Part shown: positions 27,443 through 46,185 of the stretch, one piece after another
Numbering within the stretch: the first letter of the stretch is position 1
Layout: each line of letters starts with the position of its first letter
DNA from: Cloeon dipterum
Taxonomy: Eukaryota; Arthropoda; Insecta; Ephemeroptera; Baetidae
DNA length: 64,000 nt
Reading direction: 5' to 3'
Assembly: GCF_949628265.1 (NCBI RefSeq)
Contig: NC_088790.1
Span: 18,728,545 to 18,792,544, forward strand
Program-made: the position numbers and the translations under genes
The notes under the pieces: model-generated
What the model saw: the letters and a program-made list of their open reading frames with translations, nothing else
Databases searched by the model: none
What the model was told of the DNA's origin: nothing

Positions 27443-29058
27443 GTGCGCTGATTTTCTTTTGGGAAAATTATTTTTTGCTTTAAACTCACTGCCACCTCAA
27501 CACTTATAATTTAGGGTTATGAAATTCTGGCGTGTTTATGTAGAGTCCAACCCACCCGTTACCCATGGGTTTAACCGGCGTGTTTTTAAATCATGATTTT
27601 ATTACGTCCCAATGCTGACCAATCTAATATTAAATCTTCAAAAATCGCTAAATATTTTTAAGTTAATTTAGTTTATGCGTTCAGTATTAATATAAATTGG
27701 AAATGGAATATTTATATCTTTTCATTAATATTCTATTGTTTGGAATCTTGTAAAATTACATCTATCTGATAATTTATCTGAATTGAAATTTGGAACTCTG
27801 CTTTTACAATACGGTACCAAAATAGAAAGTTATAAATTAATCCAAATGCATTTGAGGTTTCATTAATGTAGTGCCTGATCTTATCTAGTGGTAACCTCTT
27901 CTAGAAGTTTTAACTTTTTATCGCATTTTTAAACAAAAGGCCTTTACTTGAACCAAATTTTCCTATAATCTAGACAAAAATGATTGAAAATGAAAGCACT
28001 AATGAATCTCGACCAAACTTTTTAAGAATCAAGTATATACTAGGCCCTACTTGAGTGTGGTATCTAAAGTTGAGAATAGGATTGCTAGATATCTGAAGTA
28101 AACTTCTGGCTGCCAATGCCTTATTTTCTAAAAATTTATTTAAAGGTAATGATTCTTAAATGAAATACATGTGTTACTTTTTCCCATTGATTTATATATT
28201 TTGCAGTTCTGACCTCTAAATACAAAAATGATAGTGGTGCTTTGGTTTGTTATGTCTACTAGTTTAACAAGTATTGCCATCAATGCATTTCAAAAATCAA
28301 TATAACACAACATAGTAAAGAGGATTATTTTCCGCAGCTAGTACGAAAAGAACGAACCAAAAATATAATTTAAAATGATAACAGCACAGCTCGCTTACGG
28401 TCAAATTAAGATGTGGGACAGCCGGACAGTTTGAGGGTTGTTATTTACTCTAATAACAGTTATTATAATAGAAGAGCCCATATACACAAACCTACTGAGA
28501 TTCTTAGATTGTTCACAGAGAGAAGGAGCAGATTTTTGCGGACTTGATAGTCTGATGTCTATAATTATATTTTTACCCTGCTGATTGAGGAAAGCAGAAG
28601 AGTGAAAGAGCAAGTTTGTCAAGGAGAAATCTTGATTTATAAGAGAAACTGAAATTGGTTCTCCAGATTTTGATGTGTAGATTTCCCCTTGAGGTGAAAA
28701 GTAGTGATCCGGGGTCTCTTGTAAATAATCATACAGCATGTATATATATCAAACAGTCGTATAGCAATGAGAATGATATGAGAATATTTTCCAAAGTGAT
28801 CATCTACAAAAATATGAGAGCTTTTTAGAAATTGCGCACGTGGTTCTCATTCATATAGAGTTTTATTTGTGAGAGTAAAAGTAGTAAACTCGCTTTTTGC
28901 ATCTTGACCAGACCAAGTAGCTCACGGTAATTTTGCAATTTTAAAAACGAGAATTTTTCCACGGCTCTTGGTCGGCCGTATTATTAAATTACGATCAATT
29001 GTCCTTCTGGAAAGAAATCGCGACCACCTGGCGAGGCGTTAATAAGAGGACAGGTGCC
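27443..29058. other. Convergent intergenic region between RpL18A and SRPK; includes the SRPK 3' UTR
   Basis: The stretch is AT-rich. A minus-strand AATAAA at 28,867-28,862 about 190 bases past the SRPK stop is a likely poly(A) signal. An ATG-initiated minus-strand open frame of 112 codons (28,739-28,401) lies beyond it. It matches no family I recognise and is not called as a gene. Confidence 0.5.
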
Positions 29059-32947
<3,889 letters not shown>

Positions 32948-35900
32948 CTATTTAAACATAAATACGACATTTGCCTCTGTTAAAATATGTTTTTAAACAA
33001 TTTTAAGTAATCAAAAATGCGCAAAATAAATTTTTACGTTTTAGAAATCTATTAAGAAGACATGCTGATATTGAGTTACTTTTAGCAAGCGTTTAAAGTG
33101 CATTGTGTCAGTTAAATACTTTGATAATTTTGATTTAGACTTTAAATCATTTTATTTCATATATTTATTTGAAATCAAATCCCAGTACTACGAATGCTAT
33201 TTTACTACGTGGCACAAATATCTTTATTAGTACATCAAATTAAATGTGGCATTTTTTGATAACAAAAAATGGTAATCCAGCTATGTGCAATTTCACTGGT
33301 GCACAGGGTGCAGTTCAAGCCCGGACTTCGATATGCTGGGGACAATTTCTCTACAGAAATGATTTTCTAAATTGATTGAAATTTCATCTTATTCTAATTA
33401 TTCGAAATTACTTTTTTATCGGCTAACAAACCGAGTTAATCGTCTGCATTTGAGCCCAGCGCACTTAAGCCTTAACTCCACCGATTCATTTGCTTTAATT
33501 GCACGTTTAATTAAATCCTAACTATTCAAAGTGAGTGGTGCTGAGAGCGCATTAACGAGGGCATACGGCGTGTTTCCATTAGTCACTCAGATGGGGTGCA
33601 AAGAATTTCGCGTCAACGACCAAAAAGCGCACGTCACATTAAATGCGTCTCACTCAAGTCGTCGTCTTTAGGCCTGCGAAATTGAAAAGGAGTGTGGTGC
33701 ACTCGCGGCTAGCGCGATCGCAAAGAACAAAAAGCCGGGGAGAAGCAGGCGCGCGCACACCCTTTCAGCGTCTTTAAATTTAGCGATCACATGTGCGCAA
33801 ACCGTTTAAAAAAAAGCAGCCGGAGAGATTTGGCAGGCGGCCAGCAATTGGTGCCTTAGCCGCTTTTGAATGCTCGGCGATACACACAAAGGGCCCGGAG
33901 GATGAGAGGAGCCCGTCCCGTCGGACCTCTCTCGCCCTATCTGCAAGGTGCACGCAAACACAGAGCAGCTTGCAAAGGGGCGCTTTGTCGGCCAAACGCT
34001 CTTGCTCTGCTGACATTGTGCTCGCGCGCTGGGCACACTGTGTGAGCGCGTCGCTGGTGAAAGGGGAGCATATTCATCTTCGAAGATATAATATACTCCC
34101 CCGAGCGTTGGAGATCATTAGTTTTTCCTTGGTGGTTCATTTTTTTCACCCCGCAGCTGGATGGACGAGAAAAATCTGTTTTGAAAAAACAGTTCCGTTT
34201 CGATGAAATTTTCCGGCTGGAATACAAATTGCGTTTTTAGATCGATGCAGTCTGACCTGATGTGAACTTACAATAAGTTCAACTGTCTAAATTGTTTAGT
34301 TCGTCAATATGACAATGCTCATTTATTTATAATGAGATTCTATTATATTGAGATTCTCACATTTATTTTTATCTCAACCCCCTAGCCCAATTACAAAATC
34401 TAGTGTCTTTCTGGATAGACGAAAATGGTACATCGATAAATTCGTCTCTTCAAGTAATCTAATATGTACATTTATCTAATCATCATGATTGAATAAAAAC
34501 AATCTTGAAATTTTGATTTCACCCCATGTTAAATTCAATTAGGATTTACTGCGTTGGAGCTCCTTTAACTCAGAATCACCGTCAAGTTAAATTTTTTCCC
34601 TGTTGTTAGTTTTCATAGCTATAGTGCATTAAAGTTCACCACGAACTAAAACATCGCATCCCTTATAAGAGTTTCCATGGTATTAAAATTCATTGTTTTG
34701 TTCGCCAAATATGGATTAAAAGAAGGATCTCTGCGATTTGCACGGGGGAAAATAACAATCTCCTGAAGAGAGGAAAAACACAAACGTGTGCTGGGGCGCA
34801 GCTGGCAGAGTTGTGACACTGTAGCGGTTCCCGCTTATTGGCGTTAACTTAGTTTGTAACCTTTAGATGTCACTTGTAACTGTATGATAAGCTTTTCTCA
34901 TTTACCCTGTATAATCCACCTTCACTGACCGCTCACCTACGCACGCATACGGTCATGTCGCATTTACCTCTCCGGCCGGGAGTATAATGTCGTGCGCATA
35001 TATGACGCTTGTAATAACTTATAGACCCGAAGATAATACCGGGGTAAGCATTGTATTTAACTGTGATAATAATTATTGTTATTCTCGACTCGCATATTGA
35101 TGCGTTAATTAATTGTTTATATATTGACTTTCCTTTGAGATTTTATTGTGAATATTTATTATGTAATATTTACAGTCTTAATTATGGATTAAATCTTCGT
35201 CTACAAAGGAACCAGATGCATTTCCTTTTGGCTCGAACCGAGTAACCCACAACACCAAAGAGAAGTGGAGCGGAAGCGGATCAACGGGAGCCAGATTTTG
35301 CATGACGTATGCAAAAAGGATAGAAAGAAAAGCGGCCCGGTTTCAGCATCAGCTGCAGAGCAACGCGCACGAGAGAGAAAGGCGAACGTATATCCATCTA
35401 TATACACACACAGAGAGAATCGCCAGCGCACGGCTGCATGGGAGGGAAAACGTGTGCGGCACAAGTGGAGCAATGCACCCTTTTCCACTGCTGGCCTAGT
35501 TCGTTCGCCCTTTTCCATGCAGCGCGGCGACAACTGCCACCGGTTTGTTTCATTTGATTGTGTGTCTCGTCCTTATTCCCTGCGCTCGGCAAATAATACA
35601 CTAGCTGATTGCCCCGGCGCTTGTCGCCGCCCGCCGATTGACTCGGTCGTGTGGCTTCTTCTCGCGGCTGACGCGGAAAATGATGTTGCGGACGAGTGCG
35701 AAAACCAACACTATCTGTCCACGTTTGCCTTGCCGCCGGCATGAAATAAAGACGAGCGAAACAGCTGACTCGAGGGAAAAGCCAGAGTGTCGGGCTCAGA
35801 AGGGATGTTTATTTTATAAATTGATTCGATTTTTGAAACTGTACAATATTAGTACCAATGTAACAGAATTTTGTAAATTATAAACCAATGATATTAACTC

Positions 35901-37179
35901 ATATTACTAGCATTTAAAAAGCCTCGTTTATTTGCTCAGATTAAAAGATAGCTGCTTAGTTTTTTAAATTTAAGTGCATGGTAAAAAAAGAGAATGGAAA
36001 AATAATTGTCAGAATGAAACAGAACGTGACGCACTATTTTTTGAAATACAGAATTTAACAAATATTTTGCAGTAGTAATTTGTTTTGCATATAAAATACT
36101 AAAAATATTATCTCTAAAAATTTAATCTTAGAATTGTATTGTGTGGTTAATTTGTATGAACAATCATAAATCTAATGTTTGTTATTTATTATCCACTAAA
36201 GGTTGCATCCTCCTGTTTGATTTCCAATAGTTTAACCTTGTGTTGCATTGTGCTGAAATCATCGTTTTGACGCTATCATTCGCCATTTTTCTCCGGCCAA
36301 GATATCTTAGAGAACAAAATAAAATTGCGAAAACTGTCTTCCATTCCCAGATTCCACTTTTGGTTAATCCTTTTCATCCTTATCTTGTTTGTTCCATCTC
36401 GAAATGCTAGGACAACTTGTCGCTAGCTGTTTGCGTTATTATTATTGAGCAAAAATCTGATTATCTTTTGTAGTGTGAGGCGAAAATCTCATTTCGCCAA
36501 GTATGTGGAGACAAACAAAAAGTGCCGAGTGCTGCTATGTGTGTATAATTTCTGTTTGGCAACAAGCGTTTCTTTTGTTTGTGTTTATCTTTTGTGCGGC
36601 CACCCACTCTCAGCAGCAATTCCGTTTGCATTTCAAAATGTGAAAATGAGCCGTTTTGTTTGCATTGAGTGTAGGCGAGTTCTGTTGTCGAGCTGCTGCT
36701 CCAACTTCTCCATTGTTTTAACTCATTCGTTTTCATTATGCACTCCACGGAGCGTGTTCAATTTGGAGCAACAAACCTACGCCGCAATCAAATTACAGCT
36801 GGAGAGAATGACTTTGAACTGACGGAAAACGTTAAAAATGATTAAAGCAGAGTTAAAGTAATTTGATGACTTTCATGTTTAATTAATATTAACTATTTAA
36901 TTAGAGGAATGAGCTTCCAAGAAAATTTTAAAAACTGTTAAAATTACCTATAAAATGAAACTAAATATGTAATTGTGTTCGTTTAAATTTAACTATCAGT
37001 TTTTTCTCAAATAATTTTTTTTTAAACAAAAATTCAAAACACTTCGAGGAAAATTGATCAGTTATTCATCACAATTAAAAAATTCCCACTTTTTTAGAAG
37101 TAATATCTTCTGTATCAGGAAGCTGAGCTATGTTAATAATTTTCAATAAGCAGTAAAAGTAATTAAAAAAATAATATGC
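32948..37179. other. No recognised gene; probable SRPK 5' intron and/or intergenic DNA
   Basis: The stretch is AT-rich with two GC-richer patches at about 33,650-34,060 and 35,260-35,760. These are candidate promoters, open in several frames, but none of the predicted peptides resembles a known protein or an SRPK N-terminus. Confidence 0.5.
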
Positions 37180-38340
37180 TCACAAGAAGGGGATGTTTGT
37201 AGGCGTTTCGTGCAAGCTGGCCTCGTCGCTGGAGGCGCTGGAGGAACTTCGGCTGCTAAAGCTGCTGTTGGTGGTGCTCGGCGCCGGACTGACGGACCGC
37301 CGCCTCCAGCACGTTTTTCCGCGTCTGCAACCGCCCCACGGCCGCCTCCGGGCCACCACGGCCCCCAGCACAACGCAAAAGAGCACCAATATGATGCCCA
37401 GCACGTGAGCTGCGTAAGGGGGTCCGTCGGAGCCCGCCGCGGCTCGATGCGTGGCGATGGACTCATCGAGGCACTGTGCGAAGGATGCCCCGCCGCCGAC
37501 CAGGTTCACCCTGAGGGAAGGATTGCCTTTGCCAGTGGTCTCATTCTCCCAAGAAAACGAGTCCAGTTGATTTTGACTCAATTTTTACAAATAAGGGAAA
37601 GTTGAAGGACGGGGATTAATTAGTATTCTTTGCATCGTCAGGCTTTCTGATGAATGACGAGGCAAGCAATTCATAATAAAAAATCATTCTACTTTTAATT
37701 TTCGAGTGTTGAAATTTTTAAGAATTTGTATATAAGTATTCAATAAAATTCCAGCCAATTCTGAACAAATATCAGCTGGTGCTTCTTGACTGCACAGGGC
37801 ATCTATGAAAGAATTGATAAATATTTGTTATATATGCAATTAAAAAACGGATTATTTGCGTGAAAACCGTAAGCCTGCTTTCATTAACCAATTTTTAAGC
37901 ACTTCAGGTCTCTGAATTCCCTTGGTAACAAATTACATTGCAATATATTACCAAGAGACTGATCTTCTTCGCGCAATTGATATCATTGTCTTTTTTTATT
38001 GCAATTAATAAAGAGCTTACAGCCGATAAGCACCAGCCAATAATTCTTCATAATTGGCTGGATTTGGAAGATTTTCAATAAACGATCAATCAACTAATAG
38101 GAGTCTATTTTTACCATATTTTTAATATTCACGTCCTTCACGTCCTTCTACTTAAATAATGATAAAATATGGCATATCGACGTACAAAAAAAATATTGAA
38201 TTTCATCCTCATCGAGTTCCAGGCAATCCTTACCTTAGGGTGTAGTTTAGGCAAGGGCTTCCATCCAAAGACAACCATTCGAAGCGCATGAAGAAGTGGT
38301 TGGCCGCCGGACGCGCCAAACACTCGCCGCCCGACGCCAT
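37180..38340 (-). CDS. Uncharacterised single-pass membrane protein, 2 exons, 167 aa
   Basis: I do not recognise this gene. Exon 38340-38234 begins with ATG in good context (AGAAAATGG) and ends at GTAAGG in phase 2. Exon 37576-37180 follows a weak acceptor (AAATTGAG) and ends in TGA; the joined frame is exactly 168 codons. The N-terminal region (residues 1 to about 88) has no signal peptide. It contains two N-glycosylation sequons (NYT, NET) and four cysteines. One hydrophobic segment, AAHVLGIILVLFCVVLGAVV, is followed by RRR and an Arg/Cys-rich stretch, then a Ser-rich tail ending in ETPTNIPFL. Positive charge after the segment suggests N-out, C-in topology. A further upstream exon with a signal peptide is possible. 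It lies on the same strand as SRPK and might sit within a long SRPK 5' intron. Confidence 0.6.
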
Positions 38341-41300
38341 TTTCTGGGTCCGATGTCAGTTTCGTAAAAAAAACCTCACACGGATTCTCGCATTTTTTCC
38401 TGCTGGCAGAACGTGCGCTGTGTCATTTCTCCGTATTTAATGATCAGACGCGTTTTCCGGCTAATTAGTTGAAGACTCTCGAACGTGGCCAGAAATTACC
38501 ATTTTTATCAGCAGGTTACTTATTCTCGAAGAGTCATTTGACTGCGAAGCAAGAGCCCATCAAGCGCTGGAAAGTGGCGTTTAGCGTGGCGTGTGCTCGC
38601 GATATAATGAAACGAAAATAGCAGGAAGTCGGCACCTGCTCCTCCGCTATCTATCTCTCCCGAATGTCCAAATAATGAGCTATAGCTATAGCGAGAGAGC
38701 ACCGCGCGCGTCATAATATTCCGACAGCCTGCAATCGATACGCGACACTCTGCTGTGTGTTGTTATTGAATAAGCCTCTCTTTTGCAAGTGCTCGTCTCT
38801 CTACATGCCTATACACTCTTTTTTCTTTTCGAGTACGCATTCAAAAAGCTGCTGCCACCAATGATAACACGAACGCTCTCAAGCTCTCCGCGGGGTTTCT
38901 TTCACCGGATCGGCCGCAGTCGAAAACGCCATCCCAGGAGAGCTGCTCGTATGGATTTTTCCGAGTGAAAAAAAAAACTTTGCATGCCAATACAATTGGT
39001 TTTAATTCCCGTTCGTCGTGCTTACGCCGCTCTCGCGAGAGCGGTCTAAATTTAGAGGAATTCAAGGTTAGGCAAGCCGCGTGTCACGCGTGTCGTGCCG
39101 GTTGCATAAGCGCTTTAGAGCCGGGAGATTTCTCCGCTGATACCGCGACTATGTTTTGAGTTCGCCACAAAAGCAGCAAGCTTGGTCTTTTAAAATAATC
39201 CCTTTTTATCGAAGAAACTGCGGAAAACAAACTTAGGAGCAAATATACTTTCGTGCATGAAAACTAGGTTTGTGATTTCGTGGAATTTAAGGTACATTTT
39301 CCAATTAACTAGAAGCATATTTTATTTAAAGATTGCTTCTGAAAATTTGTAAATTTAATTCTACATTTTTAACGAGTGTAAAGGATTCTAGTATTCGAGA
39401 TATTCTTCCATTACAACTGCTTTACTACTTCACACGCTTATTAAAACCCGCGTGAAATGGTCTATTCTGATTTTATAGCCTGCACGCGAAGTCATCGTCA
39501 TCTTCGTCAATAATTAAAAAAACGCCTCCCTGGCCCGCATCCAACTTTAGGCCATGTGCTGCGATTTTCGCGCGCATCATGCGCAATTCTACGTGTGACG
39601 CAGGACCATTTGTCGCGATCGGACAGATTTACGACGTGCTGACTGTAAAAAGATCTGTCAAGATCACAGAAAAATTTGCACAATTTTTGGAAAGCAACAA
39701 GCAAGCACAGTCTTTCTATTCAAACTCTACATTTTGATTAAGCTCAAAAAGAAAGAGCCGGGAAACGCGTCTGTTCGAATGGAGCCCTGGAGGGTGCGCG
39801 ATGTTAATTTACCGGGGGGGCGAGAGTGGTCGTTACCGCAGAGGCGTCCGCATTGTCCGCACTGCAGCCGTGGACACACCAACGCGCGATCGCTCGCACA
39901 CTGTTCTCACACGAAGCAGACACGGCAGCAAAATAGCGGGCGGCACTCTGCCAGCCCCTCCGCGCAACACGCAAAATTCGCCGGTGGTGCTCGTCGTCCG
40001 GCGACTGCAGACGATTAGTTTATTTCCGCGCCCTCTCGCCGCCGTCTACATTAAGCACCGCAAAACAGAGCTGAAACGCTCGAGATTTAAGTCTTCCTCT
40101 TTGACTCTCACTAATGGAACGACTTAGGTTTTTTTTACTTTTTCATGGCGTCATCGCAATAAAATTTAATTCAGACAGATTTGTTTGTCTGATAGGAAAA
40201 TCAAAATGTTTTGACAAATCGTTCAAAATGTGATCTAATGTGATATGCATTTCACCTTCAATCATCAAGAAATGATTAGGACTTCGGTGGACAGCCCAAA
40301 CTAGTCGGTAACACAAAACGCACCTTTTCCAATGAGGATTGTTCGTTTTTCGTAAATCGCGCGAATATATTGATATTGTATGAGTGGGCTTTGATTTAAA
40401 TTCTTTTTAATTTTTTCCCTCATTGGGAAAATTTGGTGATTATTGAGATTATTTCGGTTCATTCCCATTATTTACACCTCTGGAATTCGATGTTAAACAT
40501 AATTTATTATTTTTTCAGAACTCTTAGCTGAATCCTGATGATGGTGATGGCATTGAAAATTGAATCTTTTCGTGATTTGGAAGTTTGTTAACTTCTGACG
40601 GTTCATTCCCTTGAGTTTCACTCTTTATCGAATCATGGTCAAGCGGACTTATCATAGACAATCCGCAGGCACGCGAGAACGCGATAACAGTTTGGATTAG
40701 GGAAAACGAAATAAATCCTAGAAGGTCGGAATAGCGATGAGGAAGAGGAGAGTGGAAATTTTCCTCTTGGAATCACAACGGTGGAACAATTAAACGAGAC
40801 ATTGAGGAAAGGGGTTTAGAACACACAAAAACTTCCTCGTTCTGCTCTTGACACGCCAGCAGAGCGTGCGTTTTTAATTAGAGGCTTGCTTTTTTGTTAT
40901 TGCAGACAAAAAAAAATGTAGGTCTATATATATGCCTTTCTCTGGAGAGACGATTTCCTTTTGTCTGACAAAAAGATGGAAAATTGTAAAGCGGTTGTAA
41001 ACACTAGACATCAAATCCAATCCTAAAGGAACATAATTCTGAAAAATAGCGGGTATCAAATTCATCTCTAAAAATAGTTATTTTCTACACTGATCAAGAA
41101 TTTAAACAAAACTTGACATTCTTATTAAGCTCTTTATTCAGTTCTATTTTTTATGAAAAAAAAAGGAAACTTGAAACTTCACTTCAGAAATTAAGAGACG
41201 TGGATTAAAAGTTTACGAAGCGCGAAAGCAAATTCTGGATTGATTCCAGCGCCGCTCAGCTCAATCAACGCATCGACCGACCTGCCGACCTACTGCTGCT

Positions 41301-44300
41301 CAGATGAAAAGTTTAATTAGAAATGGATCCCTCTCCCCTTTCTCGTGGCCGAGACGTGAGCGATGCTAACTGCCGAGCCAGGTTTTCCACGCTCGCGTGG
41401 CCGGAAAGTCAGTAATGGAGTGGAAAATCAAGCTAAGAAGACGTTTTTCATTCACTATAATGTTAACTCGGCTTCCTGCGCGGTTGAGTGAATCTCGTTT
41501 CCTCCGCCGCGTTGCACAATGACGTGGAAATTCAAATTACGACGGCGGTCGGGAACGGCCAAATTAAGATGATTCATCCTTTCAAGCAGTATTTTGCTCA
41601 AAGGTCTGGTTATTTTTTACTGTTAAGGCAAAGTTGACCATTGATGGATAGTCGATCAATATATTAAAAGAGGAATGATATGTAGTGAAAACCCAGGAAA
41701 ATCATGCATGATTCTTGAGATCCTTGATAATTGAGCTCAAGCTAATGATGCACATCCATTTGAATTATTACTACTATCATTCATACGATTTTTAATCCAA
41801 AAACACTACTTCTGAAATGGAAGTTGTTTTTTATTTTCTTGAGAGAACTTAGAGTGCACGTGTTTTTAGTTAAAATATTTATTTCTCTAACCGTAATAAA
41901 TTGTGCACACATTATTGTATGACCCTGTACATTTTTCTCGTTAAATATTTCCGTGTTATTTTTACCCTCGAGTTTTCCCAGAAGCACTTATAATAAAATA
42001 AAAAAGGGTGCGGTGCAAGTCTTGTGTAAACTGAGTATACGGAGAATTTGCCAGTCGATTAGGCGTTGCAGCATCTTTGTTGGATTTGAAGCGAGGCAAG
42101 GTGGCGCGGGGCCTGACGGGCAAACAGGTTGCCATGTCAGAGGCAGGCTGAAACCCTTGGCGTGCATAACCAAAGGGCCGTGAGAGCGCGCAGAACCGAA
42201 AACGGGGCGATTGCGGCCTAATTGCAGCTGGTGTGGTGCGGCAGGCAAGTCGTGCATGTGCTGCCGCTCGCAGGTACATAAATTGTACGGTGTGTTTATA
42301 TGTACGTAGCTCGCGGTGTGTGTGATGACTGTGTGTATGTACGTGTGCATGCATGCACGCGCGATCAATATTACACGAGGCAGTGAGAGCAAGGCTGGCA
42401 TTAGCAAACGAGACCGACTGCAATATACCGGCTGACGTTTTTTTTTTTTATTATGCTGGACAAACCTAGCCTTTTTCTGTCTGTAATTGACGCACACACG
42501 GCAGTGGAATTTCAAAAACGAAGCTGAGAGCTGACTGGTTGCATAAAGGCTAGGACGAAAATATTGTTGCTTTATGTGCACGTGTTTAATTCAGATCGGC
42601 ATCAATAACAAATTTCAAATATTTTTTCCAATATTTATAAATGAAGTTATAATTTTAAATCTTTTTAGTCTAATTAAAACTAAGTTAAAATTTTTGCAGA
42701 ACGACTCCTTAATTTTATTTGGTTAACCTAGCAGACCACTGTAAATTATTATTATTAAAAAAGGGGGACAATTCCGTAGATAAATAACTAAATCATTCAG
42801 GAGCATAGTCAGAAAAAAGCAAACAGCGAACTATTTTGAAGTCAGTCTAGATTATACGTCGGTTGCCTGGGAGGTGCGAGGAATGACTTAGTTTTCCCAT
42901 GACATGAATATCAGTTAGTAGGTCCTGGGCACGTCAAATGTGCTCACAAAACGACCCAGCGCGCCCTTTCAAACCGCGCACCGTGGCCTCAATTCCCTCC
43001 TCTGCAACCGCGAGGCGGGCGCCTTTGTTTTTTACGAGACGACGAAAGAAAAGAGCACGCAGGGACCCACGCAACACACCAAATTGACCCTATATCCTGC
43101 ATTATGTACGTGCTGCGTACCCTGCTATCTGACAGAGAGGTTCTTGAGTGCCCTACGAGTCGAGTTTCCTGTGCGTGCGAGCTGTTCTGACAGACTTGAT
43201 TTTAAATCACGACCGTTTGAGTAAATTCACGATTTGCTCGAGATCTAAATTTCTTGTGTCTTGAATCAGTACAGCGAAACAGCTTAGTAAAATCTGTTGC
43301 CTTCTCATTTCTCATCGTTGTACTATCATTTTTAAAAACATGTTTTGGCTATGTATTCTACTGTATGGCAAAAACAATAATGCACTAGTTTATATTTTCA
43401 ACTAAGGCAGTGTAATAAATAGTTTCTCTAAATATGCAACATACCCTTTTTATTGCTCTAGTGCAGAGTTTTATTAAAGCAGACACAGAATTTCGTGAAA
43501 AATGTGACGATCTTCTGCAACAGCTCTGATGAGAAATTCTATGGCCTTAATTCTTATTCCAGAAAAATTTAGAACCTTTAAAGTCATTATTAAAATTTTA
43601 GAGAAAACTTTTAGTCCACGAGAAGATATAATTAGCATAAATGGTAAACCATGGGAAAATCAGAAAATATTAAAACAGTGCCACATTTAGTTCGCGTTTC
43701 ACTTTCACAGTTTGAGACAAATTTATATTAAAGTTATCGTTATCACTAGTTGGGGTAGTAGTGGAAAATCGATTTATTTATCTCAGTATTTTAAAATGCA
43801 GATTTAAAGGAATGCTAAAGGTCGCTTTTTCACAAATAAAGAAAACCTTGCATATTTTCCTGGATATTTATCCATTCCTATGCAATTTTAGCCAATGCAT
43901 CTGGATATGAAAAATACGTGGCATAAAAAAGTCCTTGGATCTTAAAGATTTAAAAAAAACTATTTAGCAAAGGCTCATCATCATAATATAATTGATATCT
44001 ATTTTTATCTACATATATCATTAGAATTGATCCGAAACGCAATTTAGGTAGAGAACGTACAATCTAAAAAGCTAGACAATTCGCTATAGATTCGATCTAA
44101 TCAATCATATTTGAATTAGGAAGCAAAAAAATCAGACTCAACTCCTCGTATCATTGACACAAAATCTGCAGCTCTTGAACGTATATACCGTGACGAGAAA
44201 GATTAACGTCAGAAGGGTTCTCACGCCTGCCTGCAAAAAGGCGCGTCTGAAAAAGGCAATCTGATTGCTTGCGCTCCCATTACACATTCGCGAGCCAATA

Positions 44301-46185
44301 TTTTCGCAGTGCCATAAATCTTTTCTGCCTAGCTTGCTCATTAGGCCAATACGAAAGAGAGAGAACATTTTTCGCCATATTTCCCTTTGGCAGCAGCTCT
44401 AAAAATAACCCCCTCTATGTAAATCTTGGCGTGCTCGCTGATATAAAAATTGCTGTTCCACGACGGGGATACGCTAATGGGTGAAAATTTCCTGGAAAGT
44501 GCGCAAATATAAGAGAGAGAATATTAAATTCGCTCCAGGCAGTTCTCTCGCTTCTGTGTGCGTATAGACTCTGCCATCACCAGTCTTCTACTCATTTTGC
44601 GAACAGACGAGGTTGACAGTTCCCTCATTCCGTAAGTGGAAGGAATTTAAGACCGTGTAAAATTTTCCCCATTAAAGATCTAAAGAGGATTTCCGCTGGG
44701 AATCAATTTTTACAAGTTTGTGTTTTTTACCTCTCAATAGAGAACTTTTCGATATCAGGGGGATGTTGCAGATTTATATAAATATTAGGGATGCAAGCAA
44801 AATATTTTTAGTATCCCAAATTGTCTGTGAATTATTTGTGTGTGCAAGTTAATAATTTCCAAAACAACTAATTTTTTAAAAACCCTTTACTTGTCAAGGA
44901 AATCAACAGTGGATTAATTTATTAAAAAGCTCTCTGATATTGAATTTAAACATATTGTGTCCTATTAATTTCACGCGTTCGACTTTGCAATGCACCCCAA
45001 TACGGAAACGTAAATTTTAACAGCATGCTTAATCGGTGCGCGAAATTTCTTTTTGCAGGGATTAAAAGCAGGCGTGAAATTGGCGTCATGAGGCCTGATG
45101 AATTATTCGCGCGGCTCCTTTGACGTCATTTTTGCATCATGATGAGCCAGCAGAGCCTCAGTCTGCCCAACTCGCGCTCTCATCTCTCTCTCTAGTCCCG
45201 CGAGAGTCTGATGAATATTTGATTGCGGGCCCCGCGTGACACACGTCAATTTTAATTTTCTACATCCATCAGTCTGGCAATGTTGTCGCGGCTCTAATTA
45301 ATAAATCACCTTTACCTGTGTCACACGCCCACGTCACGTTAATTTTGTACAGCCCAACGCACTAATTAGCCCATTGACGTGCCGGCTTAATTAGTTTTGA
45401 ATTAATATCCCGTGATTGGAGCCACAATTTGACTCTGTCATTTTAACTGGCGATTTGAAGCACAAATTAAATCATTTTAAATTTACAAAGGAATGTTTAA
45501 AACCGAATGATATAGAGAGAGGAAAACATATAATCGAATGAAAAGGTGACGTGAAGACAATTGGTTCTGTCTCCTGACAAGTTGACAAGGTGCAGTTAAG
45601 TAGTTTTTCTCGGGTAAAACAGACGACATAGTATATAAGGTGGAAGAACAAAAAGCATTCACCCCTCACACGACAAGACACAAGAGACACAAGAGACACA
45701 CACAGAAAACACTAAAAGCGAGTGAGGAAATAATAAAGAGTATATAGAGCCCTGCGTTGTTGCGAAGTAAAACACGAAAAATTCTATAAAACTCCTTTAA
45801 ATCATAAATACGACAAACAATCTCTAAATGTTATATTAATTCAACTCATTAATGGTTCGGGAATATTTTTAGCAGTAGACAAAAATAAGTTTCTAGTGGC
45901 ATAACGCGTTGAAAATATTTTAAGTCAAATTATTTTATTTCGTTATTTGGATGAAGGCTGAACAGATTACGATTTATTAAACGCTTTAGTTACTATTGGA
46001 AAAAGAAAATATATAGCTTTAAGAACAACGCAGGACTCGAAAAGTGAGAATGAGAGAGAAAAGTAGAAGCCTGGGCGAACCCTGGTGTCGGTGCGCGCGA
46101 GAGAGTGCGGGCTGGAGGCAGTGCAGAAGCCAAGAGGAAGCGGACATTGAGTGTGGCGCGAGCTTTGGCCGCTGCACGAGCTTAC
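38341..46185. other. 7.8 kb without a recognised gene
   Basis: This is AT-rich DNA with CpG-containing islands at about 38.5-39.1, 39.75-40.1, 41.2-41.6, 42.0-42.4 and 42.9-43.2 kb. They give overlapping open frames on both strands with low-complexity or unrecognisable translations. Promoter or enhancer sequence is possible but I can support none. A short ACACAAGAG tandem repeat lies near 45,676-45,705. Confidence 0.5.

Noticed and set aside
28401-28739. 112-codon ATG-initiated minus-strand frame beyond the SRPK poly(A) signal
   Set aside because: It is AT-rich, resembles no family, and has no promoter or neighbouring exon. Chance cannot be excluded.
41962-42581. Overlapping minus-strand frames of 153 and 197 codons
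   Set aside because: Both are rich in His/Thr/Tyr from short repeats (ACACAC, TACATA) and match no known protein.
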